Positions 41,189 to 49,660 are shown, counted from the first letter of the stretch. The stretch is DNA of 64,000 nucleotides from Acidovorax temperans (GCF_006716905.1 NZ_VFPV01000002.1:434001-498000); one strand, 5' to 3'. Notes: generated by a model not told the origin, from the sequence alone. Made by a program: numbers and translations.

Positions 41189-41575
41189 ATGACCACGAAG
41201 ATACTGGCGCTGACAGATGCATTGGGCAATCTGGTGAAGTTCGTCTTGATGCCAGGGCAGCGCCACGACACCAAAGGGGTCAGAGAGCTGATTGCCGATG
41301 TGCGCTTTGATGCCTTGCTTGCCGACAAGGCCTTCGATGTGAATTGGCTGATCCAGGAGTTGGGTAAGCGCGGGGCGCAGGTGGTGATCTCACAGATGCC
41401 CCGCAGGAGAGCGCCACTGGAGATTGACCTGGAGGTCTACAAATGGCGCCACTTGATCGAGAACTTCTTTTGCAAGCTCAAGGAGTTCAAACGTATCGCA
41501 ATGCGCAGCGACAAGACGGATAGCAGCTTCGCAGCGATGATCCATCTCGCAGCTGGGGTTATCAACTCCCGCTGA
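41189..41575 (+). CDS. IS5-family transposase, second frame
   Basis: Carries the second Asp (LLADKAFDVNWL) and the Glu (YKWRHLIENFFCKLKEFKRIAMR) of the DDE triad. In the -1 frame relative to the first part, the reading extends upstream through AIGHSRGG, the usual junction sequence, so it is made by frameshifting rather than from its own ATG. Confidence 0.82.
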   Translation: MTTKILALTDALGNLVKFVLMPGQRHDTKGVRELIADVRFDALLADKAFDVNWLIQELGKRGAQVVISQMPRRRAPLEIDLEVYKWRHLIENFFCKLKEFKRIAMRSDKTDSSFAAMIHLAAGVINSR

Positions 41576-41592
41576 TTCTCAACACGTCCTAG

Positions 41593-42034
41593 AGTGAATC
41601 TCCATCAAAAGATTGTTATGTGTAATGTTTTTTCATAACAATTGTTCGATCCGGTTGCCAGCCCAACAGTCGACGCGGACTGTTGCCAACATGGGTTGAT
41701 CATTGGCAGCAATAACGTGATCAGACTTAAAAGTCGACACGTGATTTGTCCGACACGCCTGAGTCGCGGACAAGCCAGTCAATCAAACGCCTGCACGCCA
41801 AGAATAGTTGTCAGACGATCAGGCAACTCGGTCAACGTCGGAGCCTCTCCCCCAAATCCGATTGCAAGCTGCTCGCATAGGATCTTGAGCGTAATCGCCG
41901 CCGTCAATCGCAACAATGAACATCCCGCGGCGAGGGTTCATTGCGATGATTTTTCCGTCTTTCATGCTGAGCTCTTTGATGATTGAGATTGTTGCAACAG
42001 ATTCCCGGGGGCGATTGGAAGGGCAAGGCCGGTC
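41593..42034. other. Intergenic DNA with only a small doubtful frame
   Basis: 442 bp between the IS5 element and the next fragment. AT-richer than the core. It holds no convincing gene apart from the short minus-strand frame listed at 41819-41965. Probably scrambled remains of deleted genes. Confidence 0.5.
41819..41965 (-). CDS. Possible small protein, maybe frameshifted
   Basis: 48 codons starting MKDGKIIAMNPRRGMFIVAIDGGDY. The beginning resembles small proteobacterial proteins that start with a KVIAVHPTRGMIAVE-like beta hairpin followed by EDGDY. After residue 25 the frame loses that resemblance, so it may be frameshifted. The call rests on memory of a motif and is weak. Confidence 0.3.
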   Translation of the reverse strand: MKDGKIIAMNPRRGMFIVAIDGGDYAQDPMRAACNRIWGRGSDVDRVA

Positions 42035-42430
42035 CTACTCCTTCGCAACGACTGTGTCGTAAAGGCCGTAGCTCCTGAGGCCAATATGGCTTTCGATACC
42101 TGTGTAGTGAAGTGACGCGTCTTCGTACCTGCGGAATGCGAACACCGCTTGGTTCATCTGTTCAGTGTTGAAAACTTTCAGGCTCACCAGCAGGTGAAAG
42201 TCCTTCACGGTCAGCCCGGTCACCGTCAAAAAGAGACCTGGCTCCAACTTGGTAATGACGTCCTTCAGGGTGTTCTCGCGAAAGTCGGTCAGGTACATGA
42301 AGGCCGGTATTCGCGTCGCGAACTTGATCAGCTTCTCCTGGTGCAGAGGCGACTGGTTTCGAACCAATTCTCTCAACACCTGGGTACTGCTGAGGGCCAG
42401 TGAGTACCGTTTCGGGTGATTGTCCACTTT
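42035..42430 (-). pseudogene. C-terminal fragment of an unidentified protein
   Basis: About 130 residues with a normal composition: SSTQVLRELVRNQSPLHQEK, FMYLTDFRENTLKDVI, EPGLFLTVTGLTVKDFHLLV, FRRYEDASLHYTGIESHIG, ending in YDTVVAKE. The frame remains open upstream to 42745, but from about 42536 that is the inverted-repeat DNA, so the real N terminus is lost. It may be the end of a large restriction or helicase-like protein; I cannot confirm this. Confidence 0.5.
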
Positions 42431-42535
42431 TCCATAGCCCCGCGCACGCGGACTTGGCTTCTTCCCCGAACAGCGCGTGAATGTGTCACTCCACCCCGCA
42501 GGACTGACCGCATGCCCAAAAACCTCCCACCCCAA

Positions 42536-43064
42536 CACGAATTCACACGATCGTATGAGCGATTGTCCCATGGCTGCGCTACGCTTCGCCCATGGACACT
42601 TTGATTCCCGCCTTCCTGCGCCGCCAGCGCAACCAGCGACGTCTGACGCTGGAGATGTTGTCGACGTGTGGGCGCTGATGGCATCTCCCAACCCGGCCCG
42701 CTTCACGACCCTGACAAGCGCTGGCGGCTCGATCACCGTCGACACCTGCCCGAACGCCTACACGAACCTCAACGGCCGGCTTCCCGCGCAACTGACCCGC
42801 AGTCCTCGCGCGGCGCCCGCGTCACGCGCCGGCCCGCACCGAGCTGCTGCGCGACCAGCAAGGTGACCTGCCGGAACGAGCGGACCGCCGGCATGTCTTC
42901 CTTGGACCGCAGCCATCCCAGCGCCACGTGCACCGGCTCGGGCGCGTCGACGATCTCGAGGAGGTGAACGCCCCGCGGCTGCAGGTTGCGCGCCGTCCCG
43001 GGGATGATCGCCAGCCCGATGCCGGCCCCGACCAGCCCGGCCACCGTATGGATCTGGGTGGCTT
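42536..43064. repeat. Left copy of a 529-bp inverted repeat
   Basis: Reverse complement of 56463-56991. Several translated frames are identical in the two copies over about 100 residues each, and I saw no mismatch by eye. It carries the last 296 bp of the LysR gene and the DNA just downstream of it. The two copies bracket the whole catabolic cluster. Confidence 0.9.
42769..43064 (-). pseudogene. Truncated LysR regulator (C-terminal third), duplicate of the gene at 55796
   Basis: Encodes THIS C-terminal effector-domain part only: ATQIHTVAGLVGAGIGLAII, APEPVHVALGWLRSKEDM and the terminal AREAGR, identical to the intact regulator at 55796-56758. It is cut at 43060-43064 by the end of the IS903-type element. 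Not functional. Confidence 0.88.
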
Positions 43065-44107
43065 TGTTGCACAAACCAGAAGCGAGCCGAGATAACCCCA
43101 GCCCCAGACGCAGCTACGCCACAGCAGGCACAGGCACCGTTGCCGGGCGCCCAAGTTGTGTGAAGCGGTTGAGCAAAGCCACCCGCACATGCAGTTCTGT
43201 GACCTGGCGCTCAAACGTTCGCGCCATCACCCGCTCGCCCAAGCGCTTGAAGCAATGCATCTTGGTTTCCACCAGGCTTCTTCGGTGATAACCGCTCCAC
43301 TTCTTCCAGATACGGCGCCCCAGCCTTTGGCAAGCTCGCAGGGCTTCGTTGCGCCCGCCCGCTCCCTCCAGCGTTTGTCTCCAAGGCCTTGCATTCTTGC
43401 GCGGGGGAATCACCGCCTGCGCACCTCTTTGCGCTATCGCCGCGTGGCACCCCTTTGTGTCGTAGGCTCCATCCCCACCGACACTTGCCACCCGCTCATC
43501 GAGCGGTATCTGGGCCAACAGTTCGGGCAGCATGGGAGCATCGCCCACGCTGTTGTCTGTGACTTCAATGGCCCGAATCTCCAGCGTGTGGGCATCAATG
43601 CCCAGGTGCACCTTGCGCCATTGCCGCCGATATTCGGCTCCGTGCTTCTTGCGTTTCCATTCCCCTTCACCCAGGAACTTGATGCCCGTACTGTCCACCA
43701 GCAAATCCAGCGCTGTGGCGCTGCGCTGGTAAGGAAGCAGCACCTGCAGCGTCCTCTGACGGCGACTGATGGTGCTGAAATCGGGAACCCGCCAATTCAG
43801 CCCCGCCAGACGCAGCAGGCTCTGAATCAGTCCCAGGCTCTGGCGCAGTGCCAAGCCAAACAGGCACTTGATGCTCAGGCAAAACTGGATGGCCGCATCC
43901 GTGAACGTCTGCTGGCGACCCCGTTTGCCACTGGCAGGTGCGTACCACTGCATGTCTTTGTCCAGCCAGATCGTCAGCGCCCCTCTGACCTTGAGTGCGG
44001 CGTTGTACGCAGCCCAGTTGGTGGTCTTGTAGCGGGTCTTAGGCCCTTGGGGTTCATTCATGCGCCGAGGTTACCAGTGCAATGGGGCTGGTTTGTGCAA
44101 CAAAGCC
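43060..44107 (-). mobile_element. IS903-type (IS5 family) insertion sequence, 1,048 bp
   Basis: The ends are a perfect 20-bp inverted repeat, GGCTTTGTTGCACAAACCAG, close to the IS903 end. One transposase gene fills it. The 9-bp flanks (GATCTGGGT and CCTGTAAGG) do not match, so there is no target duplication. This means a deletion or recombination occurred at the element after insertion. Both flanks are truncated LysR genes. Confidence 0.9.
43114..44061 (-). CDS. IS903-type transposase (DDE)
   Basis: 315 residues, apparently intact. Catalytic residues: Asp in LLVDSTGIKFLGEGEW, Asp in GGDGAYDTKGCH, Glu in YHRRSLVETKMHCFKRLG. ATG at 44061. An overlapping plus-strand frame of about 440 codons is a shadow. 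Confidence 0.92.
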   Translation of the reverse strand: MNEPQGPKTRYKTTNWAAYNAALKVRGALTIWLDKDMQWYAPASGKRGRQQTFTDAAIQFCLSIKCLFGLALRQSLGLIQSLLRLAGLNWRVPDFSTISRRQRTLQVLLPYQRSATALDLLVDSTGIKFLGEGEWKRKKHGAEYRRQWRKVHLGIDAHTLEIRAIEVTDNSVGDAPMLPELLAQIPLDERVASVGGDGAYDTKGCHAAIAQRGAQAVIPPRKNARPWRQTLEGAGGRNEALRACQRLGRRIWKKWSGYHRRSLVETKMHCFKRLGERVMARTFERQVTELHVRVALLNRFTQLGRPATVPVPAVA

Positions 44108-44478
44108 CCTGTAAGGTGGAAGACTTGGTAAAACATTTACCCGTCGTTACTATGTCGCGTCAAGCTGGTTCAACACGCATCCTGGATTCATGGCGTCACA
44201 CATCACAGGTAATCATCCCCGACATAATTGAATCAAATAGTATGGTTACGATGGCTGGTTTGATATCAGCTGGGGTTGCAATAGGTTACCTGCCACACGG
44301 CTGGCTTCAACCACTTTTACGTAACGGCACATTAAAAATCCTTCATAGCAACACACCGCTGACAAAATTGCAGTACAAGTTCTATTGGCGCTCTGACGAC
44401 ACTCGCCCTCTACTTGCAGGACTAAGAGAGGTTGCCTTGGAGATGGTTGACTATGACACGCCGCTATTGATGCTTTAA
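44108..44478 (+). pseudogene. Truncated second LysR regulator, C-terminal part
   Basis: About 120 residues of a LysR effector domain: IESNSMVTMAGLISAGVAIG, YLPHGWLQPLLRNGTL and YWRSDDTRPLLAGLREV. The DNA-binding half was removed at the IS903-type element. It is AT-richer than the LysR at 55796 and unlike it in sequence, so it belonged to the second (AT-richer) ancestor cluster. Its stop codon overlaps that of the convergent dehydrogenase gene. Confidence 0.8.
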
Positions 44479-45662
44479 GATTTGCCGTTGGAGTTCACAA
44501 GAACTTCATCACTGATTTCAGCAACAGATGTGACTCCTAACATGGCCAAATTTCGTGACACTTCTTCGCGCAATAGTCTGATTCCTTTTCGTACACCACC
44601 CTCACCACCTACTGATGCAGCATAGTTAAAAGGGCGCCCAACAAAAACAAATTTGGCCCCCAAGGCTAGCGCTTTGATTACATCTGTACCTCGGCGAAAG
44701 CCGCTGTCCACCATCACGGGCACTTGCGGGCAGGCTTGCACAATCTCGGGCAGCACCCGAAGCGGGGACACCGTTCCATCGAGCTGACGCCCGCCATGGT
44801 TTGACACAATCAGGCCATCGGCCCCGCAATCCACAGCTTGCCGTGCATCGCGCACATCCAGGATACCTTTGAGCACCAAACGACCCGGCCACATGCGCCG
44901 GATCATGCGAATTTCTTCCCACCCAAGGTGTCCACGGTCAGAGAAATCACGCAAGACATTGGCCGAAAGAATCGGCGCACCACGTTTGGCAAAGTTGTTT
45001 TCAAAATGGGGCATGCCGTGACGCACAAGTGTACGAACAAATGTACCCAACAACCAACGAGGATGTGTGATACCTTGCCAAGCTAGGCTCACACTGGGCC
45101 TCAACGACGTGGAGAAGCCAGCACGGATGTTGTTTTCACGGTTAGAGGCAATGGATGCATCCAGTGTCACCACCAAGGTCTGGTAGCCCGCAGATTTCAC
45201 GCGTTCGATCAAAGCCACGATCTCAGTCCGCGCCCCGGGCAAGTAGGCCTGAAACCAGGCTCCCGGGTTGGCCTGCACCACATCCTCCATGCGAATGAGA
45301 GAAGAGCCACTCATGATCATTGGCACTTTTTCGCGTACAGCCGCTTGCGCCAAAACCATGTCACCCCGGTAAGCCGAGAGCGCGCAAATTCCCATGGGGG
45401 CAATGCCAAAGGGCGCTGACCAGGACTGGCCGAACAATTCGGTAGTGGTGGACCTTTTAGAGGTATCCACCAGCACGCGTGTCACGAACTCGTAACGGTC
45501 AAACGCCGATGCATTGGCCGAAAGCGTCTGATTGCGCTCCACCCCTCCTGAGACATAGGCGAAAACCGGCGCTGGCAAGTGCCGACGCGCCGCTGCCTCG
45601 AAATCGTCCAGGCACAAGATGTGGCCCAGACGGGCGGGCAAGTTCAGTTTGTCGTCACACAT
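44475..45662 (-). CDS. FMN-dependent 2-hydroxyacid dehydrogenase (LldD family), copy 1
   Basis: Oxidises an L-2-hydroxyacid to the 2-oxoacid with FMN; 395 residues. Visible: SAPFGIAPMGICALSAYRGD, IMSGSSL, the QAYLPG substrate loop, KGILDVRDARQAVDCGADG (FMN Lys), VSNHGGRQLDGT (catalytic His and Arg), VMVDSGFRRGTDVIKALALGA and FVGRPF. Roughly three quarters identical to the product at 48458-49660. Its DNA is less GC-rich. The LldD family also includes glycolate, mandelate and lactate oxidases; substrate unknown. Confidence 0.88.
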   Translation of the reverse strand: MCDDKLNLPARLGHILCLDDFEAAARRHLPAPVFAYVSGGVERNQTLSANASAFDRYEFVTRVLVDTSKRSTTTELFGQSWSAPFGIAPMGICALSAYRGDMVLAQAAVREKVPMIMSGSSLIRMEDVVQANPGAWFQAYLPGARTEIVALIERVKSAGYQTLVVTLDASIASNRENNIRAGFSTSLRPSVSLAWQGITHPRWLLGTFVRTLVRHGMPHFENNFAKRGAPILSANVLRDFSDRGHLGWEEIRMIRRMWPGRLVLKGILDVRDARQAVDCGADGLIVSNHGGRQLDGTVSPLRVLPEIVQACPQVPVMVDSGFRRGTDVIKALALGAKFVFVGRPFNYAASVGGEGGVRKGIRLLREEVSRNLAMLGVTSVAEISDEVLVNSNGKS

Positions 45663-45668
45663 TTCAGA

Positions 45669-46655
45669 TTACTTGTCTGTCCAGGGCATGACCTGCCACA
45701 GTTGCTGGAATTCAGCCTCATCTTCTTTCAATTCCGCTGCATAAGCGGCTGGTGCGAGGTAACGCAAGGGTGCGAAGTAATTGCTGGCCTTGGCCTGGAA
45801 TTCCGGATCAGACACGGCTTTTTGCACCGCATTGACCAGTTGTTCACGAACTGCCGGTGGCAGGCCCTTAGGCGCGGCAATGCCACGCAGCGAGGCCATG
45901 ATCACCTTGAAGCCCTGCTCCTTGAAGGTCGGCACATTGGCTGCCAAATTAGAGCGCTTGTCACTCATCTGACCAAGATGTCTCAGGGGCGTTCCGCCGT
46001 TTTGATATTGCAACGCCTCACCAATGTTCATGGCAGCCATGAAAATCTGTTTGGAAGCAATGGCGTTGTGGACCTCTGCGCCACCTTTGAAAGGCACATG
46101 GGTCAGCTTCACACCTGCAGCGCGTTCGAACATCAAGGCAGCCAGGTGGTCATCCGAACCAATGCCGGTGGTGCCATACGTCACTGCGCCGGGGTTGGCT
46201 TTGGCGTAAGCCGCCAGTTCGCCAAGACTCTTGATGGGCGTGTCAGCGTGCACCGAGAAGTTACCTGGATCGTCCACGACGTTGCCCAGCAAGTCGTAAT
46301 TGCTCCAGTGGAAGCTCACCTTGCGTTCAATCGGGATGGTCAACACATTGGGCGTGTTGATAAACCCAATGGTGTATCCGTCGGGCTTTGCATTGACGAC
46401 TTCCGTGAAGCCGATGGCGCCACCTGCTCCAGGACGGTTCATCACCACAATGGAAGCGTTGTTGCCCATGTGTTTTTGCATGTACTGGGCCATCAAGCGG
46501 GCAATGATGTCCGTGCCGCCGCCAGTGGCATAAGCGACCACCATCTTGATAGGTTGTTCGGGATAAGCGGCATGCGCCAGACCAGGAACGATGGCGGTGG
46601 CGCAGAGGGTCATGGCCGCCAGCGATCGGCGAAGCATTGTTGGAATACGGTTCAT
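45669..46655 (-). CDS. Bug-family periplasmic binding protein (TctC-like)
   Basis: Tripartite-tricarboxylate-type solute-binding protein, 328 residues. The ATG at 46655 follows AAAGGAGACA and gives a Sec signal (LRRSLAAMTLCATAIVPGLAHA). Motifs: YPEQPIKMVVAYATGGGTDIIAR, VMNRPGAGGAIG, YGTTGIGSDDHLAALM, HVPFKGGAEVHNAI. No TctA or TctB permease is nearby, as with many Bug proteins in Comamonadaceae. Likely binds a carboxylate, possibly feeding the hydroxyacid enzymes. Confidence 0.9.
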   Translation of the reverse strand: MNRIPTMLRRSLAAMTLCATAIVPGLAHAAYPEQPIKMVVAYATGGGTDIIARLMAQYMQKHMGNNASIVVMNRPGAGGAIGFTEVVNAKPDGYTIGFINTPNVLTIPIERKVSFHWSNYDLLGNVVDDPGNFSVHADTPIKSLGELAAYAKANPGAVTYGTTGIGSDDHLAALMFERAAGVKLTHVPFKGGAEVHNAIASKQIFMAAMNIGEALQYQNGGTPLRHLGQMSDKRSNLAANVPTFKEQGFKVIMASLRGIAAPKGLPPAVREQLVNAVQKAVSDPEFQAKASNYFAPLRYLAPAAYAAELKEDEAEFQQLWQVMPWTDK

Positions 46656-46691
46656 GGGCAATGTCTCCTTTTGGGTATAAAAAGTAGGGGC

Positions 46692-47729
46692 TCAGCTTAA
46701 GATGCGGGCACGGCGCTTCTCGAATGCCGGCCAGACTTCTGGGTTGATCAAGCGTGGGGGGCGCTCCCCGGCAAGAACATCCACGATCTGTTGCGCAGAG
46801 ATAGCGCCCATATTTCGGCGCGCTTCATGAGTCACGCCGGCCACATGAAAGGTGGCGTAAACGTTATCCATAGACAAGAGCGGATGATCCAGCGGGGGCG
46901 GCTCCTGATCCCACACATCCACGCCGGCACCCGCCAAGTGGCCTGATCGCAAAGCCTGCACCAACGCGGCCTCATCATGGATGCCACCACGCGCAGTGGT
47001 GATGAAAATCGCCCCCCGCTTCATGCGCGCGAAGGTGTCGGCATTCATCATCTTCAATGTGGAGGCATCGCGCGGGCAATGCAAGGAAACGAAGTCGGAC
47101 TGGGCAAGCAAGGCCTCAAAAGACACAGGCTGAGCGCCACGGCGCTCGATTTCCTCAGGGGTCAAGTGAGGGTCGAAGGCCACCACCTGCATACCAAAAG
47201 CACGGGCCAATGCGGCCACTCGTGTGCCAATATGACCAATACCCACCAGGCCGATCGTGCGACCACTGATCTCGTGGCCCATCACGTCTTCGCGGGCGTA
47301 GCCAATCTCACGCCGAATTCGGCGGTCACCCTCGACCATGCGACGGGATACGCCCAGCATCATGGCCAAGGTATGTTCAGCCACCGACACGGCATTACCA
47401 CCAGCTTGGTTCACCACCGCGATGCCGGCGGCGGTGCAGGCTGGCACGTCCACCGTGTCGTACCCGGCGCCGCTGGAGGACACGCAGAACAGGCGCGGGC
47501 AGCGCGCGATCAGCTCGCCGGTGGCGAACCATTCCTGCGGCAGTTCGTCCTTCGCCGCCGACACGTGGTACACGTGCGCGCCGGCGAGCATGTCCCACGC
47601 GGCCGCGGGGTTGCCGCGCACCGGGAACACGCCGAGCGAGATGTCCTGTTCCTGCGCCAGCCGCGCATCGAACACCGGGTTGAGCCAGAGGTCCGAACGG
47701 ACCACGCGTTTCGCTTGGGTCATCGGCAT
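46692..47729 (-). CDS. D-2-hydroxyacid dehydrogenase (NAD), apparently a chimeric gene
   Basis: 345 residues of the D-isomer 2-hydroxyacid dehydrogenase family. NAD motif GLVGIGHIGTRVAALARAFG, substrate/NAD loop LHCPRDAST, RGGIHDEAALVQAL with the catalytic Arg/Glu, and a C-terminal His in TFHVAGVTHE. The start overlaps the upstream stop (TGATG), so coupled translation is likely. Composition changes sharply near 47,410: codons upstream of it (residues 1 to about 105) are very GC-rich like the RraA and TRAP genes, while the rest is AT-richer like the Bug and first dehydrogenase genes. This suggests recombination between two orthologous genes. Confidence 0.85.
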   Translation of the reverse strand: MPMTQAKRVVRSDLWLNPVFDARLAQEQDISLGVFPVRGNPAAAWDMLAGAHVYHVSAAKDELPQEWFATGELIARCPRLFCVSSSGAGYDTVDVPACTAAGIAVVNQAGGNAVSVAEHTLAMMLGVSRRMVEGDRRIRREIGYAREDVMGHEISGRTIGLVGIGHIGTRVAALARAFGMQVVAFDPHLTPEEIERRGAQPVSFEALLAQSDFVSLHCPRDASTLKMMNADTFARMKRGAIFITTARGGIHDEAALVQALRSGHLAGAGVDVWDQEPPPLDHPLLSMDNVYATFHVAGVTHEARRNMGAISAQQIVDVLAGERPPRLINPEVWPAFEKRRARILS

Positions 47730-48406
47730 CAACGCGGTGTCGGGTCGCAGCCGATCGCCTTCAGGCGGGCGTCGACCCAGGAGGTGTCGTGCTTGCCGGC
47801 GCGGATGTTGGTAATGGTCTTCTGCTCCAGCGCGACCTTCTCGCGGCAGGCGGCCAGCACCTGTTCGACGTCGTCGTGCGGCACGCACAGCAGGCCGTCG
47901 GCGTCGCCGATGACGAGGTCACCGGGCTGGATCACCATGCCGTCGAGCGCGATCGGCACGTTGATCTCGCCCGGGCCGTCCTTGTACGGGCCGCGGTGCG
48001 TGACGCCCGCCGCGTAGATCGGGAAGCTGCCCGCGGCGATGATGTCGGCGTCGCGCACCGCGCCGTTCAGGACCACGCCACCGAGCTTGCGCTGCATCGC
48101 GTACGACATCATCAGTTCGCCGAACAGCGAGTTGGTGAGGTCGCCGCCGGCATCCACCACGATGATGTCGCCCGGCTCCGCCATGTCCAGCGCCTTGTGG
48201 ATCATCAGGTTGTCGCCGGGCCGGCACTTCACGGTGAGGGCCGGGCCGCCGAGGCGGCCGCCCTTGTGCATGGGGCGCAGGCGGGGCCCGCCCGCGGTCA
48301 TGCGGGTCATGCAGTCGCTGACGTTCGCCACCGGGATGTCGGCGAAGGCCTGGACGTAGCGCTCGGCGACCTTGCGGCGGCGCTGGAGGATCTGGAGTCC
48401 GACCAT
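47729..48406 (-). CDS. RraA/HMG-aldolase-family protein
   Basis: 225 residues of the RraA-like fold. Metal/substrate motifs are DIIVVDAGGDLTNSLFGELM and GVVLNGAVRDADIIAAGSFPIYA (the Arg-Asp pair used by 4-hydroxy-4-methyl-2-oxoglutarate and CHA aldolases). A C-terminal CREKVALEQKTITNIRAGK helix follows. Catabolic members cleave branched hydroxy-oxoacids to pyruvate or oxaloacetate decarboxylation products; RraA itself inhibits RNase E. The catabolic setting favours an aldolase or decarboxylase. Confidence 0.82.
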   Translation of the reverse strand: MVGLQILQRRRKVAERYVQAFADIPVANVSDCMTRMTAGGPRLRPMHKGGRLGGPALTVKCRPGDNLMIHKALDMAEPGDIIVVDAGGDLTNSLFGELMMSYAMQRKLGGVVLNGAVRDADIIAAGSFPIYAAGVTHRGPYKDGPGEINVPIALDGMVIQPGDLVIGDADGLLCVPHDDVEQVLAACREKVALEQKTITNIRAGKHDTSWVDARLKAIGCDPTPR

Positions 48407-48457
48407 GTCGTGGGTTCCTTTGGTTCTGGAGGGAATGTACTGTCCCGGGGGACGGGT

Positions 48458-49660
48458 TCAGGAGACGGGGTGCGCTGGCAGCAGGTAGCTCGCGTCCAGT
48501 TCGGACAGGCCGTTCACGCCCAGCATCGCCATGTTGCGCGAGACCTCCTCGCGCAGCAGGCCGATCGCCTTGCGCACGCCGTCCTCGCCGGCCACGCTCG
48601 CCGCGTAGTTGAACGGGCGGCCGACGAACACGAACTTCGCGCCGAGCGCCACTGCCTTGAGCACGTCGGTGCCGCGGCGGAAGCCGCTGTCGATCATGAC
48701 CGGCACCTCGGGGCAGGCCTGCACGATGCCGGGCAGCACGCGCAGCGGCGGCACCGTGCCATCGAGCTGCCGGCCGCCGTGGTTCGACACGATGATGCCG
48801 TCGGCGCCGCTGTCCACCGCGAGGCGGGCATCGCGTACGTCCAGGATGCCCTTGATCACCAGGTGGCCGGGCCACAGGCGTCGGATCATCCGGAAGTGGT
48901 TCCAGTTCATGTGGCCGCGGTCGGAGAAATCACGCAGCACGTTCTGCGACAGGATGGGGGCGCCACGCCGCGCGTAGTTGTTCTCGAAGTGCGGCAGGCC
49001 GTGCCGGGCGATCGTCTTCAGGAAGGTGCCGAACAGCCAGCGCGGGTGGGTGATGCCTTCCCAGGCCAGCGAGAGGCTGGGGCGCAGCGGCGTGGAGAAG
49101 CCGGCGCGGATGTTGTTCTCGCGGTTGGAGGCGATGTTGGCATCCACCGTCACCACCAGCGTGCGGTAGCCCGCAGCCTTCACGCGCTCCACCAGCGCGA
49201 TCATGCTCGGCTCGTCGCCGGGCAGGTAGGCCTGGAACCAGGCGTCCGGGTTGGCCTGCACGACCTCCTCCAGCCGGATCAGCGAGGAGCCGCTCATGAT
49301 CATCGGAATGTTCTCGCGCGCCGCCGCCTGTGTCAGCACCAGGTCGCCGCGGTAGGCCGACAGGGCGCAGATGCCCATGGGGGCCATCCCGAAGGGCGCC
49401 GACCAGCGCTTGCCGAACAGCGTGGTCGCCGTGCTGCGCGCGGAGGTGCCCACCAGCATGCGCGGCACGAATTCGTAGCGGTCGAAGGCCGCCGCGTTGG
49501 CGCGCAGGCTGTAGTTGCGCTCCACCGCGCCCGAGATGTAGGCGAACACCGGCTTCGGCAGGTGGCGGCTGGCCGCCCGTTCGAAGTCGTCGAGACACAG
49601 GATGTGCCCCAGCCGCGCCGGCAACTCGCCGGCCTGCGGGGAAGGACGCTCGTCGGACAT
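48458..49660 (-). CDS. FMN-dependent 2-hydroxyacid dehydrogenase (LldD family), copy 2
   Basis: 400 residues from ATG 49660; an ATG at 49711 would add 17. Same motifs as copy 1: SAPFGMAPMGICALSAYRGD, KGILDVRDARLAVDSGADG, VSNHGGRQLDGT, DSGFRRGTDVLKAVALGA. Very GC-rich, as in the TRAP genes. The two copies differ by about a quarter of residues, too much for a recent duplication, so they probably arrived with different ancestor clusters. A regulator motif lies 130-155 bp upstream at 49791-49814. Confidence 0.9.
   Translation of the reverse strand: MSDERPSPQAGELPARLGHILCLDDFERAASRHLPKPVFAYISGAVERNYSLRANAAAFDRYEFVPRMLVGTSARSTATTLFGKRWSAPFGMAPMGICALSAYRGDLVLTQAAARENIPMIMSGSSLIRLEEVVQANPDAWFQAYLPGDEPSMIALVERVKAAGYRTLVVTVDANIASNRENNIRAGFSTPLRPSLSLAWEGITHPRWLFGTFLKTIARHGLPHFENNYARRGAPILSQNVLRDFSDRGHMNWNHFRMIRRLWPGHLVIKGILDVRDARLAVDSGADGIIVSNHGGRQLDGTVPPLRVLPGIVQACPEVPVMIDSGFRRGTDVLKAVALGAKFVFVGRPFNYAASVAGEDGVRKAIGLLREEVSRNMAMLGVNGLSELDASYLLPAHPVS

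Larger units (their letters stand above)
40768..41588 (+). mobile_element. IS5-family insertion sequence (two-frame transposase, 821 bp) inside umuC
   Basis: Imperfect inverted ends carry the shared core TGTTGAGAATCA (left 40772-40783; right in inverse near 41573-41584). The insertion is bracketed by CTAG at 40764-40767 and 41589-41592, a 4-bp duplication of the YTAR type used by IS5 relatives. Two overlapping frames encode the transposase. The umuC part beyond the right end is not recognisable, so a later deletion must have removed it. Confidence 0.85.

Noticed and set aside
42431-42745. N-terminal extension of the fragment ending at 42035
   Set aside because: It reads through the 529-bp repeat and low-complexity DNA, so it is not the original N terminus.
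43156-44478. A 440-codon plus-strand frame joining IS903 antisense with the LysR tail
   Set aside because: Antisense to an intact transposase; only the last 120 codons look like protein and these are listed as a LysR fragment.
44475-49660. The two LldD genes as a recent tandem duplication
   Set aside because: They differ at about a quarter of residues and strongly in base composition.
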